From Cylindrobasidium torrendii FP15055 ss-10 (taxonomy: Eukaryota > Basidiomycota > Agaricomycetes > Agaricales > Physalacriaceae), in the NCBI GenBank assembly GCA_000934385.1, contig KN880469.1, positions 1-64,000 on the forward strand: DNA of 64,000 nt, given 5' to 3'. Position 1 is the stretch's first letter; the number at the start of each line of letters is the position of its first letter. Positions 1-12,661 of this stretch are shown in pieces. A program made the position numbers and the translations under genes. The notes under the pieces were generated by a model. It made no database searches. It worked only from the letters and a program-made list of their open reading frames with translations, and was not told where the DNA came from.

Positions 1-849
1 TAGCGGCAGGGATTCACCAAGATGGAATCCCTTACCGCCGGCCCATGGCCACTCGAAGAGGGTAGTATAAGATAGAAAAAGTAGTAGACGAACCTTTGAA
101 AATGAGATGCACGAATGAGGACAGACAATGATGTTCGCTGGCAGAACTGGACGACGCGCTGTGTTTGGCGAACGGCATGCTTGGCAACAAACAAACAAGG
201 TCCCGAGTACATACCACGTGAAAGCCACGTTGATTTCGTCCATATATGGTCACAAAAAAATAAGAGATGGTGTCGTGCAAGCAGCCTAGAAACAATTAAC
301 GTTCCTACGTCACGGTTTGTTAAAAGAGACATTTTCTGTGTTTACAGATTCTGGTGAAGAAAGACAGCTCACATTGTCCAAAATTGATATCAGCACTGCC
401 GAAACAAATGTCTTTTCGATGTTTGCTTGGACAAAACCAATAGTTCAGGGTGTAGCAACTCTAATTGCTATCGTATCTTATACTCTATTGTACGCTGTGC
501 ACTGAGTGACAGGTCTCCCTCGTGTCGGCCCGTTTCAGCAGTATTCCAGGCTGTGGCTTCGTCGGAAGCAAAGACCTGGTCAGAATTGCTTACGATTCTG
601 CATGCCTGCCTGGTATTTTACCTGTTGCTTTAAGCCTCTATCGCGAACGACAAGAAGGCTATCCATGAAAACCAGTAGGATATTCTTGTGAAGCACAATT
701 GTGTGCCATACGATGAGTCCAAGATGAGTTCATCAGAGTGGTGGCTCGTCGATTAGACTGCGGGAAACTTGCTACTTGTCCATTTCTGTAATGTGCTCGA
801 ATATATGATTGTAAGATAAGCTGCAGGTTGAGGGTGGCATTAGGGAGAA
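1..849. other. No gene supported
   Basis: Only short open frames without recognisable domains occur here on either strand, and none has convincing splice-linked partners. The segment probably holds the downstream flank of the F-box gene that ends at 850 plus intergenic DNA. A gene lying mostly outside the left edge cannot be excluded. Confidence 0.5.
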
Positions 850-2400
850 TCAAACGTAGGTAAACTTTTCGTCGGATTCTGGTTGGGGAACTAAGCAGAT
901 GTTAGTTATTATTTGGGATACAGACAAGGACTTACGACTGATCTCGTACATGTGGACGTCCTTACCGCTCCGCTGCACCTCCTTCAAGCAGCGCACCAGA
1001 TGCGACTCGACAACCCTTTGCCGCATTTCTAGCCTCTCCTCCTCTGTCGGGCGCGGTTTCGCGTACTTGTATTTTTCACAGACAAGAACGAACTTCTTGA
1101 GCGGGAAATCTACCCTGTTAAAGCGGGGAGTCACAGTATCGAGTATGGTTGATGCTTGCGGTTTATCGCAGAAGTCAGCCCCGACTCGATGGACAGTGAA
1201 AACAAGATCCTCAAGTTGCGGTAGCGTTGATTCGGGGAGAGGAAGTAAACCGGTGAGGTGCAGGTTCCCAGCATGGGTCCATTCGATAGACAGTTCCAAG
1301 TGGGTGAGTACTGGTAACTCAAGGAACCTGCAAGCAAATGAACCTCTGCGCGCTTCCAGATCGTAAGGCATTGCATCGTCGGGCTCGATGCACAAATGCT
1401 TCAATGTACCGCCAATAGAACGCATGAAAGTCGACCCAGGTCCATCATCAACATCGAGTTTGCGTAAAGCTGGGCAGTCAATCCATTTGACCATGCTATT
1501 TGCGGGATCGCCCACGACGAGGGTATCAAGGTGTGGGAGAGTAATCGCGTCGGGCAAATCGGACGAGTCACTTTGCCATCCTGAAGCGTCCAAATTTTCA
1601 GGATCTCCGACAATCATTCGGCCAAAGAAACGGAGGATCTCCAAATTTCCAGCCGCCGACAAAAGTGTGGGCAGAAAGAAAATCCTGTTCTCAAGCTCGC
1701 TGTATTGGTGTGTCACCCCTCCGGTATCGATTGTGAGAGAAACGAGGTGGCTCCAGTCGTAATCCTCGACATTAGCCCATATAACGTCGCAGTCCGTCAG
1801 CCACTCCAGGCTAGCCTCCGCGTCCTCGTCCAGAGCTAGGTGTAGTTGCCGTAGCCCTTGCGCCGATGACCCTGCCATGAAAGTATCCATGAAGCTACCA
1901 AGCTGGACGCTGTACTCGTACTTGACGACAATTGTAACCTCAAGCGCTGTGAGGTCCACGTTCGGCACATGAGGAGGTCCCCAGTTATCAGCGAGTGCTA
2001 TCAGCGACCTTTGCGTCCCAGAAAGGGCAAGAGATGCTGCATTGCGTTTGGCGGAGGAAAATGATTGGAAAGGCATGGGCGCCGCGACTTGATCCCAGTT
2101 GAGTAGGTCCATGGTAATATGGAGTGCGCGCGTCCTAGCCATCCGGAGCGCCAAGTCGAAAGCGTGCTGATGGGCTTCTGACCAGTGCCCCGAAGCTTCG
2201 TACGACAAGTCCATCTTCGTCCAAAGCTGAGGATTTTGGTCTACTGTGTATCGCCATTCCCGGCACACCGAACGAAGCAGGAATGGTTCGGGCAGCGACC
2301 CAGAGAAGTCTATGCCGTCCGTCTCGTCCTCAATCAGAATTGTGAAGATGTGGCTCCATAGCCCGCGAGGAATGGCTTTTGCTGGAGCCATCGTCTTCAC
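850..2400 (-). CDS. F-box-like/LRR-type protein of the Agaricomycete expanded family
   Basis: The product of about 500 residues opens with an F-box-like helix pattern (IPRGLWSHIFTILIEDE, then LLRSVCREWRYTVDQNPQLW at about residues 41-60). It continues into irregular leucine-rich segments such as LTALEV, LRQLHLAL, LVSLTI and LEILRFFG. Family knowledge: such proteins usually serve as substrate receptors of SCF ubiquitin ligases, and a cullin-1 gene lies at 50917-53618. The substrate cannot be read from the sequence. The ATG at 2400 starts just before the F-box. Near the 3' end a perfect gtaagt donor and a tag acceptor with a ctaac branch site define a likely 45-nt intron, 891-935. Its length is a multiple of three and it carries no in-frame stop, so spliced and unspliced mRNAs both stay open. 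A second complete paralogue lies at 29527-31174. Confidence 0.75.
   Translation of the reverse strand: MKTMAPAKAIPRGLWSHIFTILIEDETDGIDFSGSLPEPFLLRSVCREWRYTVDQNPQLWTKMDLSYEASGHWSEAHQHAFDLALRMARTRALHITMDLLNWDQVAAPMPFQSFSSAKRNAASLALSGTQRSLIALADNWGPPHVPNVDLTALEVTIVVKYEYSVQLGSFMDTFMAGSSAQGLRQLHLALDEDAEASLEWLTDCDVIWANVEDYDWSHLVSLTIDTGGVTHQYSELENRIFFLPTLLSAAGNLEILRFFGRMIVGDPENLDASGWQSDSSDLPDAITLPHLDTLVVGDPANSMVKWIDCPALRKLDVDDGPGSTFMRSIGGTLKHLCIEPDDAMPYDLEARRGSFACRFLELPVLTHLELSIEWTHAGNLHLTGLLPLPESTLPQLEDLVFTVHRVGADFCDKPQASTILDTVTPRFNRVDFPLKKFVLVCEKYKYAKPRPTEEERLEMRQRVVESHLVRCLKEVQRSGKDVHMYEISRKSLSVSQIITNICLVPQPESDEKFTYV
891..935 (-). other. Probable 45-nt in-frame intron in F-box gene
   Basis: On the minus strand the segment begins gtaagtcc, holds the branch-like aactaac and ends cttag. 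Removing it joins ...ATCAGT-C to TT-CCCCAACC and gives ...IS-LPQPESDEKFTYV. Retaining it adds 15 residues without a frameshift. Confidence 0.6.
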
Positions 2401-3030
2401 TGGGGGGCTTCACCCGCGACTAAGAACTCCAAGAACACGGGGAGGGTTAATACAGATTCAACGCGCTAGACCCTGCGAAGTCGTGTCAAACTCGATTCGA
2501 CGCGACAAACCAATGGGGAGAGTACTTGAGGACTCTACGTGGCCGTGTCTGAGAAGGAAACGAACGTAAACGCCAACTCGTGGCAATGAAGAGAGGTTAG
2601 TTTTAATTTCGAGTCTATACAATGCCACGCGACCTGGATCATGAGGTAACCTCAGCGCTCTGCGGTTTTTAAAGCTTGAACGCTTTCGAAGTTTGCTCCT
2701 GTCTCCATCGTTAGTGCACAGAAGCATAGAAGCTCAAGTTGAGGTTCAAAAGGAACATATTGGGTGTTATTGCGTACAGGAAGACGCAAGACTTGTCGAA
2801 TTAGTTAGATGTTAGTATGGTACGGTACGTAAAGGTTCTTGAGCAAAGCAGGAGGCAAAGACAGTAACAAAGCCAGAACATCGACATGAAATGTTGGAGT
2901 GACAAGGGAGTTACAAGGTGAGTGCGAGAATATTATTACACGGCCCCGGCAGCGTGGGAGCTGCAAAGTGGGGGTCCGATATACAAGGTCCGTAATAGTC
3001 CAAAAGTTTGCTGTTCATGCGTTCGTTCGT
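2401..3030. other. Intergenic, nothing recognised
   Basis: This 630-bp stretch lies between the 5' end of the F-box gene and the 3' end of the phosphatase gene, both on the minus strand. Open frames are short and lack protein-like composition. It should contain the F-box promoter and the phosphatase 3' UTR. Confidence 0.4.
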
Positions 3031-3652
3031 TCATACATATTGCTTGGAGACGGCGGAAATGCTGCGCGCTGGCTTCGCGGTGGTGATGGTGGGTTGTAGC
3101 CAAGCCTGCTCCGAGTCGCGCAGAACTTTGACAAACCCACTGTTAGGGTTGGCGCATGCACGGTGCTGTTGCACGAAAGCGAAGGCCACATCATAGGACA
3201 TGTGTCGATGTCGCATAAGATAGGCGATGACCACCGACGTGCTGCGTGATATCCCCTTTAAACCAGTCAGACGAGTGGCGGGCCATCGCGGGCGGAAGCA
3301 ACTTTACCTGCTGGCAGTGCACCAGGACATTTTTGCCCGACTTTAGTAGGCGGTCGATGTAATCACAGGCCTTTTCCAAGTGTGGTTTGAGATCTGCCGA
3401 TGAGTGGTCCAGGATGTCGATGCGGTAGACGTTTTCGAGCTCGTCGGTCTCGAGGTACGGGTACCAAGCTGCATCGATGACCTGCACGACATTCCGGACA
3501 TTGTGTGACTGCAGATATCCTCGCTCGTAGAGAGCGGCCATCGAGCCAAGATAGAGGGCGCCGTATCCCTGCGAAGGAGGAATGATGAGATGCATAGGCG
3601 TGCACATAGCCTGCTGCACAGCAGTGGGAACGGAGTCGAACAGAATCATCAT
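3031..3652 (-). CDS. Dual-specificity protein phosphatase (DUSP-like)
   Basis: Two exons, 3652-3308 and 3255-3031, are joined across a 52-nt intron (3256-3307) that interrupts the catalytic loop. Exon 1 ends VLVHCQQ and exon 2 begins GISRSTSVVIAYLMR. Together they give the tyrosine/dual-specificity phosphatase signature H-C-x5-R (HCQQGISRS), with catalytic Cys and Arg both present. Upstream, YLGSMAALYERGYLQ and the conserved YRIDILDHSSADLKPHLEKA region are typical of the small atypical DUSP fold. The product is about 190 residues, essentially one catalytic domain without a targeting sequence. It should remove phosphate from Tyr and/or Ser/Thr; the substrate is unknown. The C-terminal tail after SEQAWLQ is poorly conserved in appearance. 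Confidence 0.85.
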
Positions 3653-3714
3653 CTTGCTTGGGTTGTGATGGGTGGATGGTGGAATTGAACGAAGTACGAA
3701 GTGTTTGTAACTGC

Positions 3715-3722
3715 TTTATATA
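3715..3722 (-). promoter_or_regulatory. TATA-like box for phosphatase gene
   Basis: The minus strand reads TATATAAA about 63-70 bp upstream of the ATG at 3652. The spacing suits a fungal TATA element with a short 5' UTR. This is a motif match only. Confidence 0.4.
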
Positions 3723-4866
3723 CTCGGCTCGCATCAAATTGGTAAACAAAGGGAAAATGACGTAGAGCACTGGGCAGTGTGGGTCCCAGGGTCCAGACCG
3801 ATGACATCACAATGCGGCATTGACAGCGAACCTGGCGGTGATCGGGTGGTAAGTCCGGACCTAAAAGTCGGTCAATGTTGCTATCGGGCTTTTAAAGCCA
3901 GTGAGAGATGCTCGAAGGCTAGTCTACATATGCATATCTGCTCTGCGATGCTTGAGGGCCATGTGCTGCGAAAGCCCAACACCTCACCTTTTCTTCCTTC
4001 CTAGAAATGTTGGGACAAGACTACCCTCACTGCTCAGAATCTGCCTTTTCCTATGTTACATGTCTTTATCAGAGTAGTGCGCTTATCCTTCATCTTGTTT
4101 ACTTTTGTATAGAGTACTGGGATCTACGCCTCAATGTAAGATCTATTCCAATGCAAATTCAACTGGCCTCCCACTGCTAGAACTTCCCTCGACCCTTGAC
4201 GTCAAACAAGAATGGATTCTTCATTCGGCCAGGGCATGCGAGGCCAGCGGGGTTTGGATACTGGTCCCTTGTCTTTCGCTCTGTATAGAATGGTCCGCTT
4301 GCCAGACCCCGGGAGCTTCCCTGTAAGCCAATTGGGTACATACTCTAGAGAGACAAGTACACGAATGACAGCATTCCATGCCCGGTAGCTGGTAGAATGT
4401 TCGATTCATTATGCAGACCTGTATCTTCTGCCACAACAAGATAACACGGACACTGAAGGTAGAATACTGCGGGCATAGTTCGCCAAAAGCTCGTATCTCA
4501 ATTCACGTGTCCGACATATCATCCAGGACTTGGAAAGAGCATTGACCTAGTTCGAATGACTGGTGGTACCTTGTCGGTTGAAGTACAAGCGCCATTACTT
4601 ATGGGCACATATCATGTTTTTATCTTCGATGAATCTTCTTGTGTTGCAACTGGAAAAAGGCAAGAGGAATTTGAGAGGAATAGTCATAGAATGTGCATGA
4701 CGCTCGAGACTGGGTATTCGGGAACAGGCCGAGGCAAATGGTACGAAGCTGTCGGTCGGGCCATGTTCATCGCTTTTGTAGGAATGTCGCAGATTGTGTC
4801 CAGAAGCATCCGTGTGGGATTGGGGGAGGAGGTAGGATACAGTTTCTGAAACGCAGAGAATTGCAT
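3723..4866. other. Intergenic, nothing recognised
   Basis: About 1.1 kb separates the phosphatase 5' end from the QCR7 3' end. Open frames on both strands are under about 100 codons, show no domains and do not splice into a longer product. No tRNA or tandem repeat was seen. Confidence 0.4.
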
Positions 4867-5409
4867 CTACTTCTGCCTCTGTACCGACAGGTTGTCCCAG
4901 TACGCCCGCTCGGTATCCTCCTTGGCGACTTCGAGAACATGTGGCTTGAGGTAGCGGACGTCCTGTGCCATGTCAGACGGTGCTTGCTGACGAGCAGAGA
5001 TATAGCAAGACGCACTTGAGATTCCGGGAGCCATTCCTCCTTGGGAAGCTCTTTGCGGAGAACATTGGACTGAATAGAGCGCTTCATGCGGAAAGCACGG
5101 TCGTAAGATTGCTCCTGGGTCAAACGGCCCAATGCCTGTACGCGGATTGGTCAACGATGGGAGAGGGTGCTGAGCGTTGCCTTTACATACGCGCTGGACA
5201 TCTTCGCGCTCCTCCACGACTAAGATATATCGTCAGTTTCATGTATTGCTGGCAAGACGGGTGAACGTACGAAGGTCATCGTACTTGAGACCGAACTTGC
5301 GGTAACCCATGCGGTCTGTGTACCACTTTGAAAAGGGCAAAAACCATTTGGAAAGTGTGCGCGAAGCACGAATTTGAGGGGCCAGGGAGAAGCCAAGAGG
5401 TCCGAACAT
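4867..5409 (-). CDS. QCR7: Cytochrome b-c1 complex subunit 7 (QCR7/UQCRB, 14 kDa)
   Basis: Four exons, 5409-5271, 5219-5191, 5135-5016 and 4962-4867, give a 127-residue protein, the usual size for this subunit. The start MFGPLGFSLAP followed by RTLSKWFLPFSKWY is the conserved N-terminus. GYRKFGLKYDDLLVEEREDV and ALGRLTQEQSYDRAFRMKRS are the family's central blocks, and the C-terminus reads RYLKPHVLEVAKED. The protein belongs to respiratory complex III on the matrix side of the inner mitochondrial membrane, where the family binds near cytochrome b. An upstream in-frame extension exists but does not resemble the family, so the ATG at 5409 is preferred. It is divergently arranged with the NDK gene, with 222 bp between start codons. 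Confidence 0.95.
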
Positions 5410-5631
5410 GGTTGCTAAAAGATGGCGTATAGAGCCCAAGGCCGGCGGTTTACGGAGTTTGTATGGTTTTGTTTCGATCGGAGGTTGATGGCGGTTCTTA
5501 AAGTGCTTTACGATCATCGCGATGGCATCGTACATATCAGGCTTTCTTTTTCCTCTACCACCACACCACTGTGAGTTGCTGTTGCATGTAGACGCGTAAT
5601 CCGACGTGTTGAACGTGTTTTTAGCACCAAA
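5410..5631. promoter_or_regulatory. Shared divergent promoter QCR7/NDK
   Basis: Only 222 bp separate the two start codons, so both core promoters and 5' UTRs must lie here. No clear TATA was identified. Confidence 0.5.
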
Positions 5632-6248
5632 ATGTCCTTCAACGAGCGCACCTACATCATGGTCAAGCCCGACGGCGTCCAGCGCGGTCTCGTCGGCAAG
5701 ATCATTGCTCGCTTCGAGGAGCGTGGCTTCAAGCTCATTGCCCTCAAGCTCGTTCAGGCGACTGAGGAGCACCTTGAGAAGCGTGCGTGGCCTTGCCTAT
5801 CGCGTCAACCATCGTCCCCTAACCTCTGCTACAGACTACGCCGACCTCAAGGGCAAGCCCTTCTTCCCGGGCCTCGTTAAGTACATGGCCTCTGGCCCCG
5901 TTGTCGGCATGGTCTGGCAGGGACTTGACGCCGTCAAGACCGGCCGTGCCATGCTTGGCGCAACCAACCCCCTCGCATCCGTCCCCGGTGCGTACCCTCC
6001 CCGTCGTGAAGTGTTCCCCATCAGCTCATATCCTATGCAGGAACCATCCGTGGTGACTATGCTCTCTCTGTCGGCCGTAACATCTGCCACGGCTCTGACG
6101 CCGTCGAGTCCGCTGAGAAGGAGATCGCTCTGTATGTCGACAATCTGCACCCATCTGAACTTCCTCTCACACCTCCCACAGCTGGTTCCCCGAGGGTGTC
6201 GCTCAGTACACCCAGGCCCAGGAGTCCTGGATCTTCTCCGACAACTAA
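5632..6248 (+). CDS. YNK1: Nucleoside diphosphate kinase
   Basis: Exons 5632-5782, 5835-5987, 6041-6131 and 6182-6248 sum to 462 nt, giving 153 residues, the canonical NDK length. [20 protein letters not shown] is the conserved N-terminal strand and loop. [18 protein letters not shown] and [18 protein letters not shown] form the core. [20 protein letters not shown] carries the catalytic His in NICHGSD, which takes the phosphoryl group from ATP and passes it to another NDP. The ending ESWIFSDN is typical. It keeps cytosolic NTP pools balanced. All three intron phases restore conserved residues (H in HYADL, G in SVPGTIRGDY, L in ALWFPEG), which supports the model strongly. Confidence 0.96.
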
Positions 6249-6676
6249 ATGTAGAAAATTAGAAAACTTGTACTTGCATCGGCGTTGTGTAGCTTTAACT
6301 TGGGACATTCCGAAGGATTCAGACAAAAGTGTGATGATTTGGATAAACTTCCAAAGTGGGTATCCTACAGCGTGAGAACGCGCGCACAACGCGTCGGATC
6401 CGTCTAAGCATTCGAGGCAGCAGCCTTCTTTCCCAGGACCGCCAATCACTTGTCGCGTATGTTGAACACGAGGCTGATAACATGACCTTCTTAGGAAAAT
6501 GTACACACAGTTGTTTACGTTTTGGAAGAGGCGGCCAAAATTTCGTATCTTTGATGAAGGTAGCTGTTTGATGCGCCACACCCGATCACGTGAGCGGAGA
6601 GACAGGAATTGAACGCGGAGTGATCGGACAGACATCATGAATCTGTCTTTCTTACCTTCATGTACCAGAACCCAAT
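6249..6676. other. Intergenic between NDK and SNF2 gene
   Basis: This 428-bp stretch holds the NDK 3' UTR and the promoter of the downstream SNF2 ATPase gene. No RNA gene or repeat was seen. Confidence 0.4.
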
Positions 6677-9600
6677 ATGAACACTCCTGCGCCTGTAAAG
6701 CTTTCTGGTTATGCTAAGCGTCAGTTCACCGGTCCTGAAAGGTGCTTGCATTGAATTTGAACAGGAAATAACGATGCGCGCACCGTTCCTATGGGTGCGA
6801 ATCCATCTAGCACGTACATGTTCACGACGCGAACCCACCCACAGATTGGGGATCAGATCCCGACTTCAGCATGGAGGTCAACGCTTACGAGAAACCGAAG
6901 GAAAAAGTGAAGAAACTCACCAAGAAGGGCCGGACTGGTACCAAACGCCAACGCGAGGAGGATTCAGAGGATGAGGTCAAGACTGCGCCCAAGGCCAAAA
7001 GTGCGTGATTGTGCTACATTAGCCCATTCTTCTGACTCTTTCTGCAGGATACAGGCCACAGGCAGACGGAAACCCGTTGCTCAAGTACTTTGGTGGGTTT
7101 GTCTCCATTGTGGTCATCTTGTCACTCAACCTGGTATAGCACAACATGAGATCGACAAGTTCAAAGATGTCGTTTCCGAGGACGAGGAAGACAGCGACAA
7201 GTCTAGCGTTAATTCTGGTGCTGAGGATAGAGCACTCCTAGAGAGTACGTTACGCAGCGTGCGCCGACCATCAGGTTCATCAGCACCGGGCCAGAACCCA
7301 GACTTGCATTACTCCGACACAGGTATGCTCCTTCCCTAGCGCAATTATGCAGTCCTCACACTGGCCGCAGAATCTCAGCCTGATACAGACTTTGAGAAGA
7401 AAAACCCCGAACGTGCGCACCCTGTCCAATGTCTATGTTTGCCTCTGACAGTACACTAGTACACTACAGCACTACCGATGATTCTGACTTTGATGACAAG
7501 CCCGACGTCGTTGAACGACCTGGCCAATACGACGACACTGATGAAGAAGACGACGACGACGAACCCATCCCTGTTGGATGTAGTATGCGTCCCCGCCCCG
7601 GCTTTCCTCTCAAGGACGGCCAGAAATGTCTCCCGCCTCTCTATCTCGACCCGGATGCCCGTATCAAGATATGTGGGCCCATTAACACCTATCTCCGACC
7701 GTACCAGCGCGACGGCGCAAAGTTCATGTACGAGTGCTACAAGAACAACAAGGGCGGTGTGCTCGGCGATGATATGGGTCTTGGAAAGACTATCCAGGTC
7801 ACGTCCTTTTTGTCCGCGATTATGAAGAAGGAAGGCACCATAGCGGATGTCGACAGGCGAAAGAATCGCGTGAGCAGGCTGCAGGACGGAGAGGCGTGGA
7901 GAAAGAAAAGGGAGCTCCCGCCTGCAAATGCAATGTTTCCGACTGCGCTGATCATTGCACCACCGAGTGTCGTTCCGAACTGGGAGCGTGAGTTACAGAC
8001 AGTGAGTGCCTTTGCTTTCATTTTGTCGGCGTCGTGCTGACTGGTTGGTTGTAGTGGGGATACTTCGAGGTTGGTGTGCATTCGGGGACAAAGGAGAATC
8101 GCAAGCAAGTCATCAAGGACTTCAAGATGGGCCGACTCGATGTTGGTACGGATGATGCGGTCTTTCCTTATTACCCCAAGCTTACCCAGGAATAGTCATC
8201 AGCTCTTTCGATGTTGTCCGTCGCGATATCGAGGATCTTGACACTCTTCCCTGGAGTTGCATTATTGTCGACGAGGCACACAAACTCAAGAACATCGCTT
8301 CGAAGACAACCCAGGCCTTCCATCAGTTCACTTGCAAATTGCGATTTGGCCTGACGGGTACGGCGATTCAGAATTCATACGAGGAGTTGTACACTATCTT
8401 GGACTGGGCTAACCCTGGGATGTTGGGGACGCCGAAGCAGTGGAAGAAGTTTATCCAGACGCCATTGACTGCTGGTCAGTCCGCGAAGGCCACCGACGAA
8501 GAGAGAACCCAGTTCAACGTATGCTTGTTCATTAGCCCATGATGTTTGGTGCACTGACAGTCGCGGTAGATTGTGTCCGAAACTTTGACGAAGAGGATTT
8601 TGCCTGACTTCTTTCTGCGAAGGTGTGCCTTGGCCATTCACCTCGTCGACACAATTTGACATGTGCGGGCAGGACGAAGGACATCATCAAGGACCAGCTT
8701 CCGCAGAAGATTGACCAGGTCGTCTTCTGTCCACTTGCACGGGTACAGCTGAATGCGTACAAACGTATTGTCGAAGGCGATGTTGTGCAGAACCTTCTCC
8801 GAAAGGATGAGCAGTGTGATTGCAACTCTGGCCTCTTGTAGGTAAACTTGGCAGAGAATAAGGTTCAGGATACTGACGGCAGGTGCAGGCGCAAGAAATG
8901 TTGTTACCCATACGAACCCGCCGAAGTGCTACGCCATATTTCGATACTGCTTAAGTTGTCGAATCACCTTGCGCTGATTCTGCCTTGTACGTCTTCCATT
9001 CGACTCTGAGTTCTGCCTTATAACTCTTGACGCGTAGCACGATACGATACACCTGAGCAACTCAAACGCAATCGCGAGCTCGCCGACCTCGTGTTCCCGC
9101 GGGGCGCCCCCATGTTTGCTGAGGCAGTCACAATGTCTCGTTATTGCGGCAAATGGGATACCCTGGACATGCTGCTCCAGGAGTGGCGGACGGACCGGAC
9201 AAACAAGGTCCTCATCTTTACCAAGAGCGTAAAGCTGATTGAGATGTTAGAGTTTCTGCTCAGAGAGCGAGGTGAGTTTCCCCCCCTTGGAAGCCTACAT
9301 GCACGAATACTAAAGGTTATGTAGACTACAACTTCCTCACGCTAGATGGGAGTGTCAAGCAGAACGACCGTATGCCTCTCATCGACCAGTTCCAGAATGA
9401 CCCGAACGTCTTCATCTTCCTCATCTCGACGTTGGCAGGAGGAACCGGTCTCAATTTGACGAGTGCTAACCGAGTTGTCATTTTTGACCCAAACTGGAGT
9501 GCGTTGCTAACCAGTTCATTTGTTTCCCTTGTACTGATAGTCAATTCCTCAGACCCTGCACACGACTTACAGGCTATGGATCGCGCGTTTCGGTTTGGAC

Positions 9601-10610
9601 AGACGCGCGATGTGCTTGTTTTCCGTCTTCTAGGTGCTGGCAGTCTCGAAGAGATCATCTACGCGCGCCAACTGTACAAGCAGCAGCAGATGGCCATTGG
9701 ATACGATGCTAGCATCCAGACGCGCTACTTCGAGGGTGTTCAAGGGAACAAGTCCAAGCAAGGCGAGCTCTTTGGGCTGAAAAACTTGTTCTCGCTCAAT
9801 GAGGGTAACCTCGCGACCAAGATGGCGGTATGTTCTCAATGTTGTGTGTCGGCGGAATACTGATGGAACTGGCAGATTGAGAAGGCCAACATGGCACATG
9901 TGGATTGGGCGCTGGAGAACATGCCCAGACCGAGCCAGCTGAGCAAGGACAGGGCGAAGCTCATTGCGGCGGACAGTGCCAACAAGGACGATGATCTACA
10001 TGGGCTGGGTGCCTTGCTTTTCGACGACGCATTACCTACCGTGCCAGCCAAAGCCAAGGCTGAGGAGGAAATCCTGAAGAAGAACGGGATTCGCTATACT
10101 CATCGGAACGATGAGATCCTGGCGCCGAATGCGATTGCGATTCAGCGAGAGAAGGAAGTGGCACGGGTGAGTATTTTCGCTCCTCGATTTGGTTGCGGGT
10201 TAATGATGGCCTTCCTTGCAGAGAGCGCGCCATTCTACTGCAGTACCCAAGGGCACGGGGGTCGGGAGGGTGAAGAAGCCCCTGGGAAAGCCGACAGCGC
10301 CATGGCCTCCTCCTCGGAGAGGTCGTGCCAAGTCAACGCCCGACAATAGGTGCATATAATCTACCTTCATTCTGTTTACATCAGAGGCTGACAGGCAGGT
10401 TAGGTTAGCGTCTCGTCGCCAACGCATTGCGGAAATGGGGCTTGACGACGACGGGCAGTTTGCGGCTGCGTTGTGAGTGCGTTTGCGTGAATATTTGACT
10501 GGGTTACTGACGTTGCGGTCAGTGCTCGCGAAACACCAGAGAATCAGGTATTGATTCTAGCGAAGATTGACGAGTGGGTATCTCTGAATGAGGTTGAGTG
10601 CTCGAATTAG
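6677..10610 (+). CDS. ERCC6L2-like SNF2-family DNA-dependent ATPase
   Basis: This many-exon gene encodes a long acidic N-terminus, then a full SNF2 core. YLRPYQRDGAKFMYECYKNN leads into Walker A (GDDMGLGKTIQ), motif Ia-like TALIIAPPSVVPNWE, the Walker B box DEAH in IIVDEAHKLKN, and motif III LTGTAIQN. The helicase C half shows KVLIFTKSVKLIEMLEF, STLAGGTGLNLTSANRV and DRAFRFGQTRDV. The segment RTKDIIKDQLPQK followed by a Cys-rich QCDC...KKCC insert and LSNHLALILP resembles ERCC6L2 rather than CSB/Rad26, INO80 or Fun30. ERCC6L2 homologues act in DNA damage response and end-joining. The last exon ends EWVSLNEVECSN before TAG 10608-10610. The first exons are uncertain: a model using ATG 6677 and a 50-nt intron at 6795-6844 links to the frame with DPDFSMEVNAYEK, and an alternative start is ATG 6871. 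Confidence 0.85.
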
Positions 10611-10894
10611 GATATGCAATATATTGGATCTGTTGTGTAATATTATATGTATTTAGTGTGTGGGTATCTGCCTTGTGTTGTTAACATTACTGCTAGTCGA
10701 TTATGACTTTAATTTTCACAATATAATGACTGGTGACTGGATGACTATGTGTGGAAGGATGCGCGATCGTCAGGCGCGCCATAACAAGGTTCCAAGATTA
10801 TTCTTCTTCTTCCAAATTGAATATAGTAGCTGTTGTACAAGTAACAAGTATACAAACATATTCGCTCAGGCATACCGAAATATCACTGCCATAT

Positions 10895-12342
<1,448 letters not shown>

Positions 12343-12581
12343 GGTGATGGTTATAGTCCAAAAAGGAAGGCGTGAGAAATTTGATCTGTTGTGAAGAAAC
12401 AGCTTGAATCAAACAATGGGCAGCTCGATTTTCGATCCTGATAGCAGGTTGCGTTGCTCTTCTTTCTATAATATCAGGAATATAGTCTTGTTTATATCAC
12501 GTTCATCTCACAAACCAACAGATTTACATGTGCATTCAACTTCAAAAACTTCTGTGTAATGGTATTGAATAGCATGTTCAT
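12343..12581. other. Intergenic upstream of WDR5 gene
   Basis: This holds the 5' flank of the minus-strand WD40 gene and the 5' flank of the plus-strand tRNA. No further gene was seen. Confidence 0.4.
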
Positions 12582-12661
12582 GGCTTTGTAGTGTAGTGGT
12601 TATCACCCGGGATTCTGATAGGATCATTCCCGTGACCCAGGTTCGATCCCTGGCAAGGCCT
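12582..12661 (+). tRNA. tRNA-Gln(CUG) with 8-nt intron
   Basis: Acceptor strands GGCTTTG and CAAGGCC pair over 7 bp with one G-T wobble, and the discriminator is T12661. The A box reads TAGTGTAGTGGTT, and the T arm CCAGG-TTCGATC-CCTGG includes the B box GGTTCGATCCC. The anticodon stem is CGGGA/TCCCG around a 15-nt loop. Removing 8 nt after position 37 leaves the loop TTCTGAT with anticodon CTG, as in other fungal tRNA-Gln genes. T runs about 18 nt and more downstream could stop RNA polymerase III. Confidence 0.9.
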
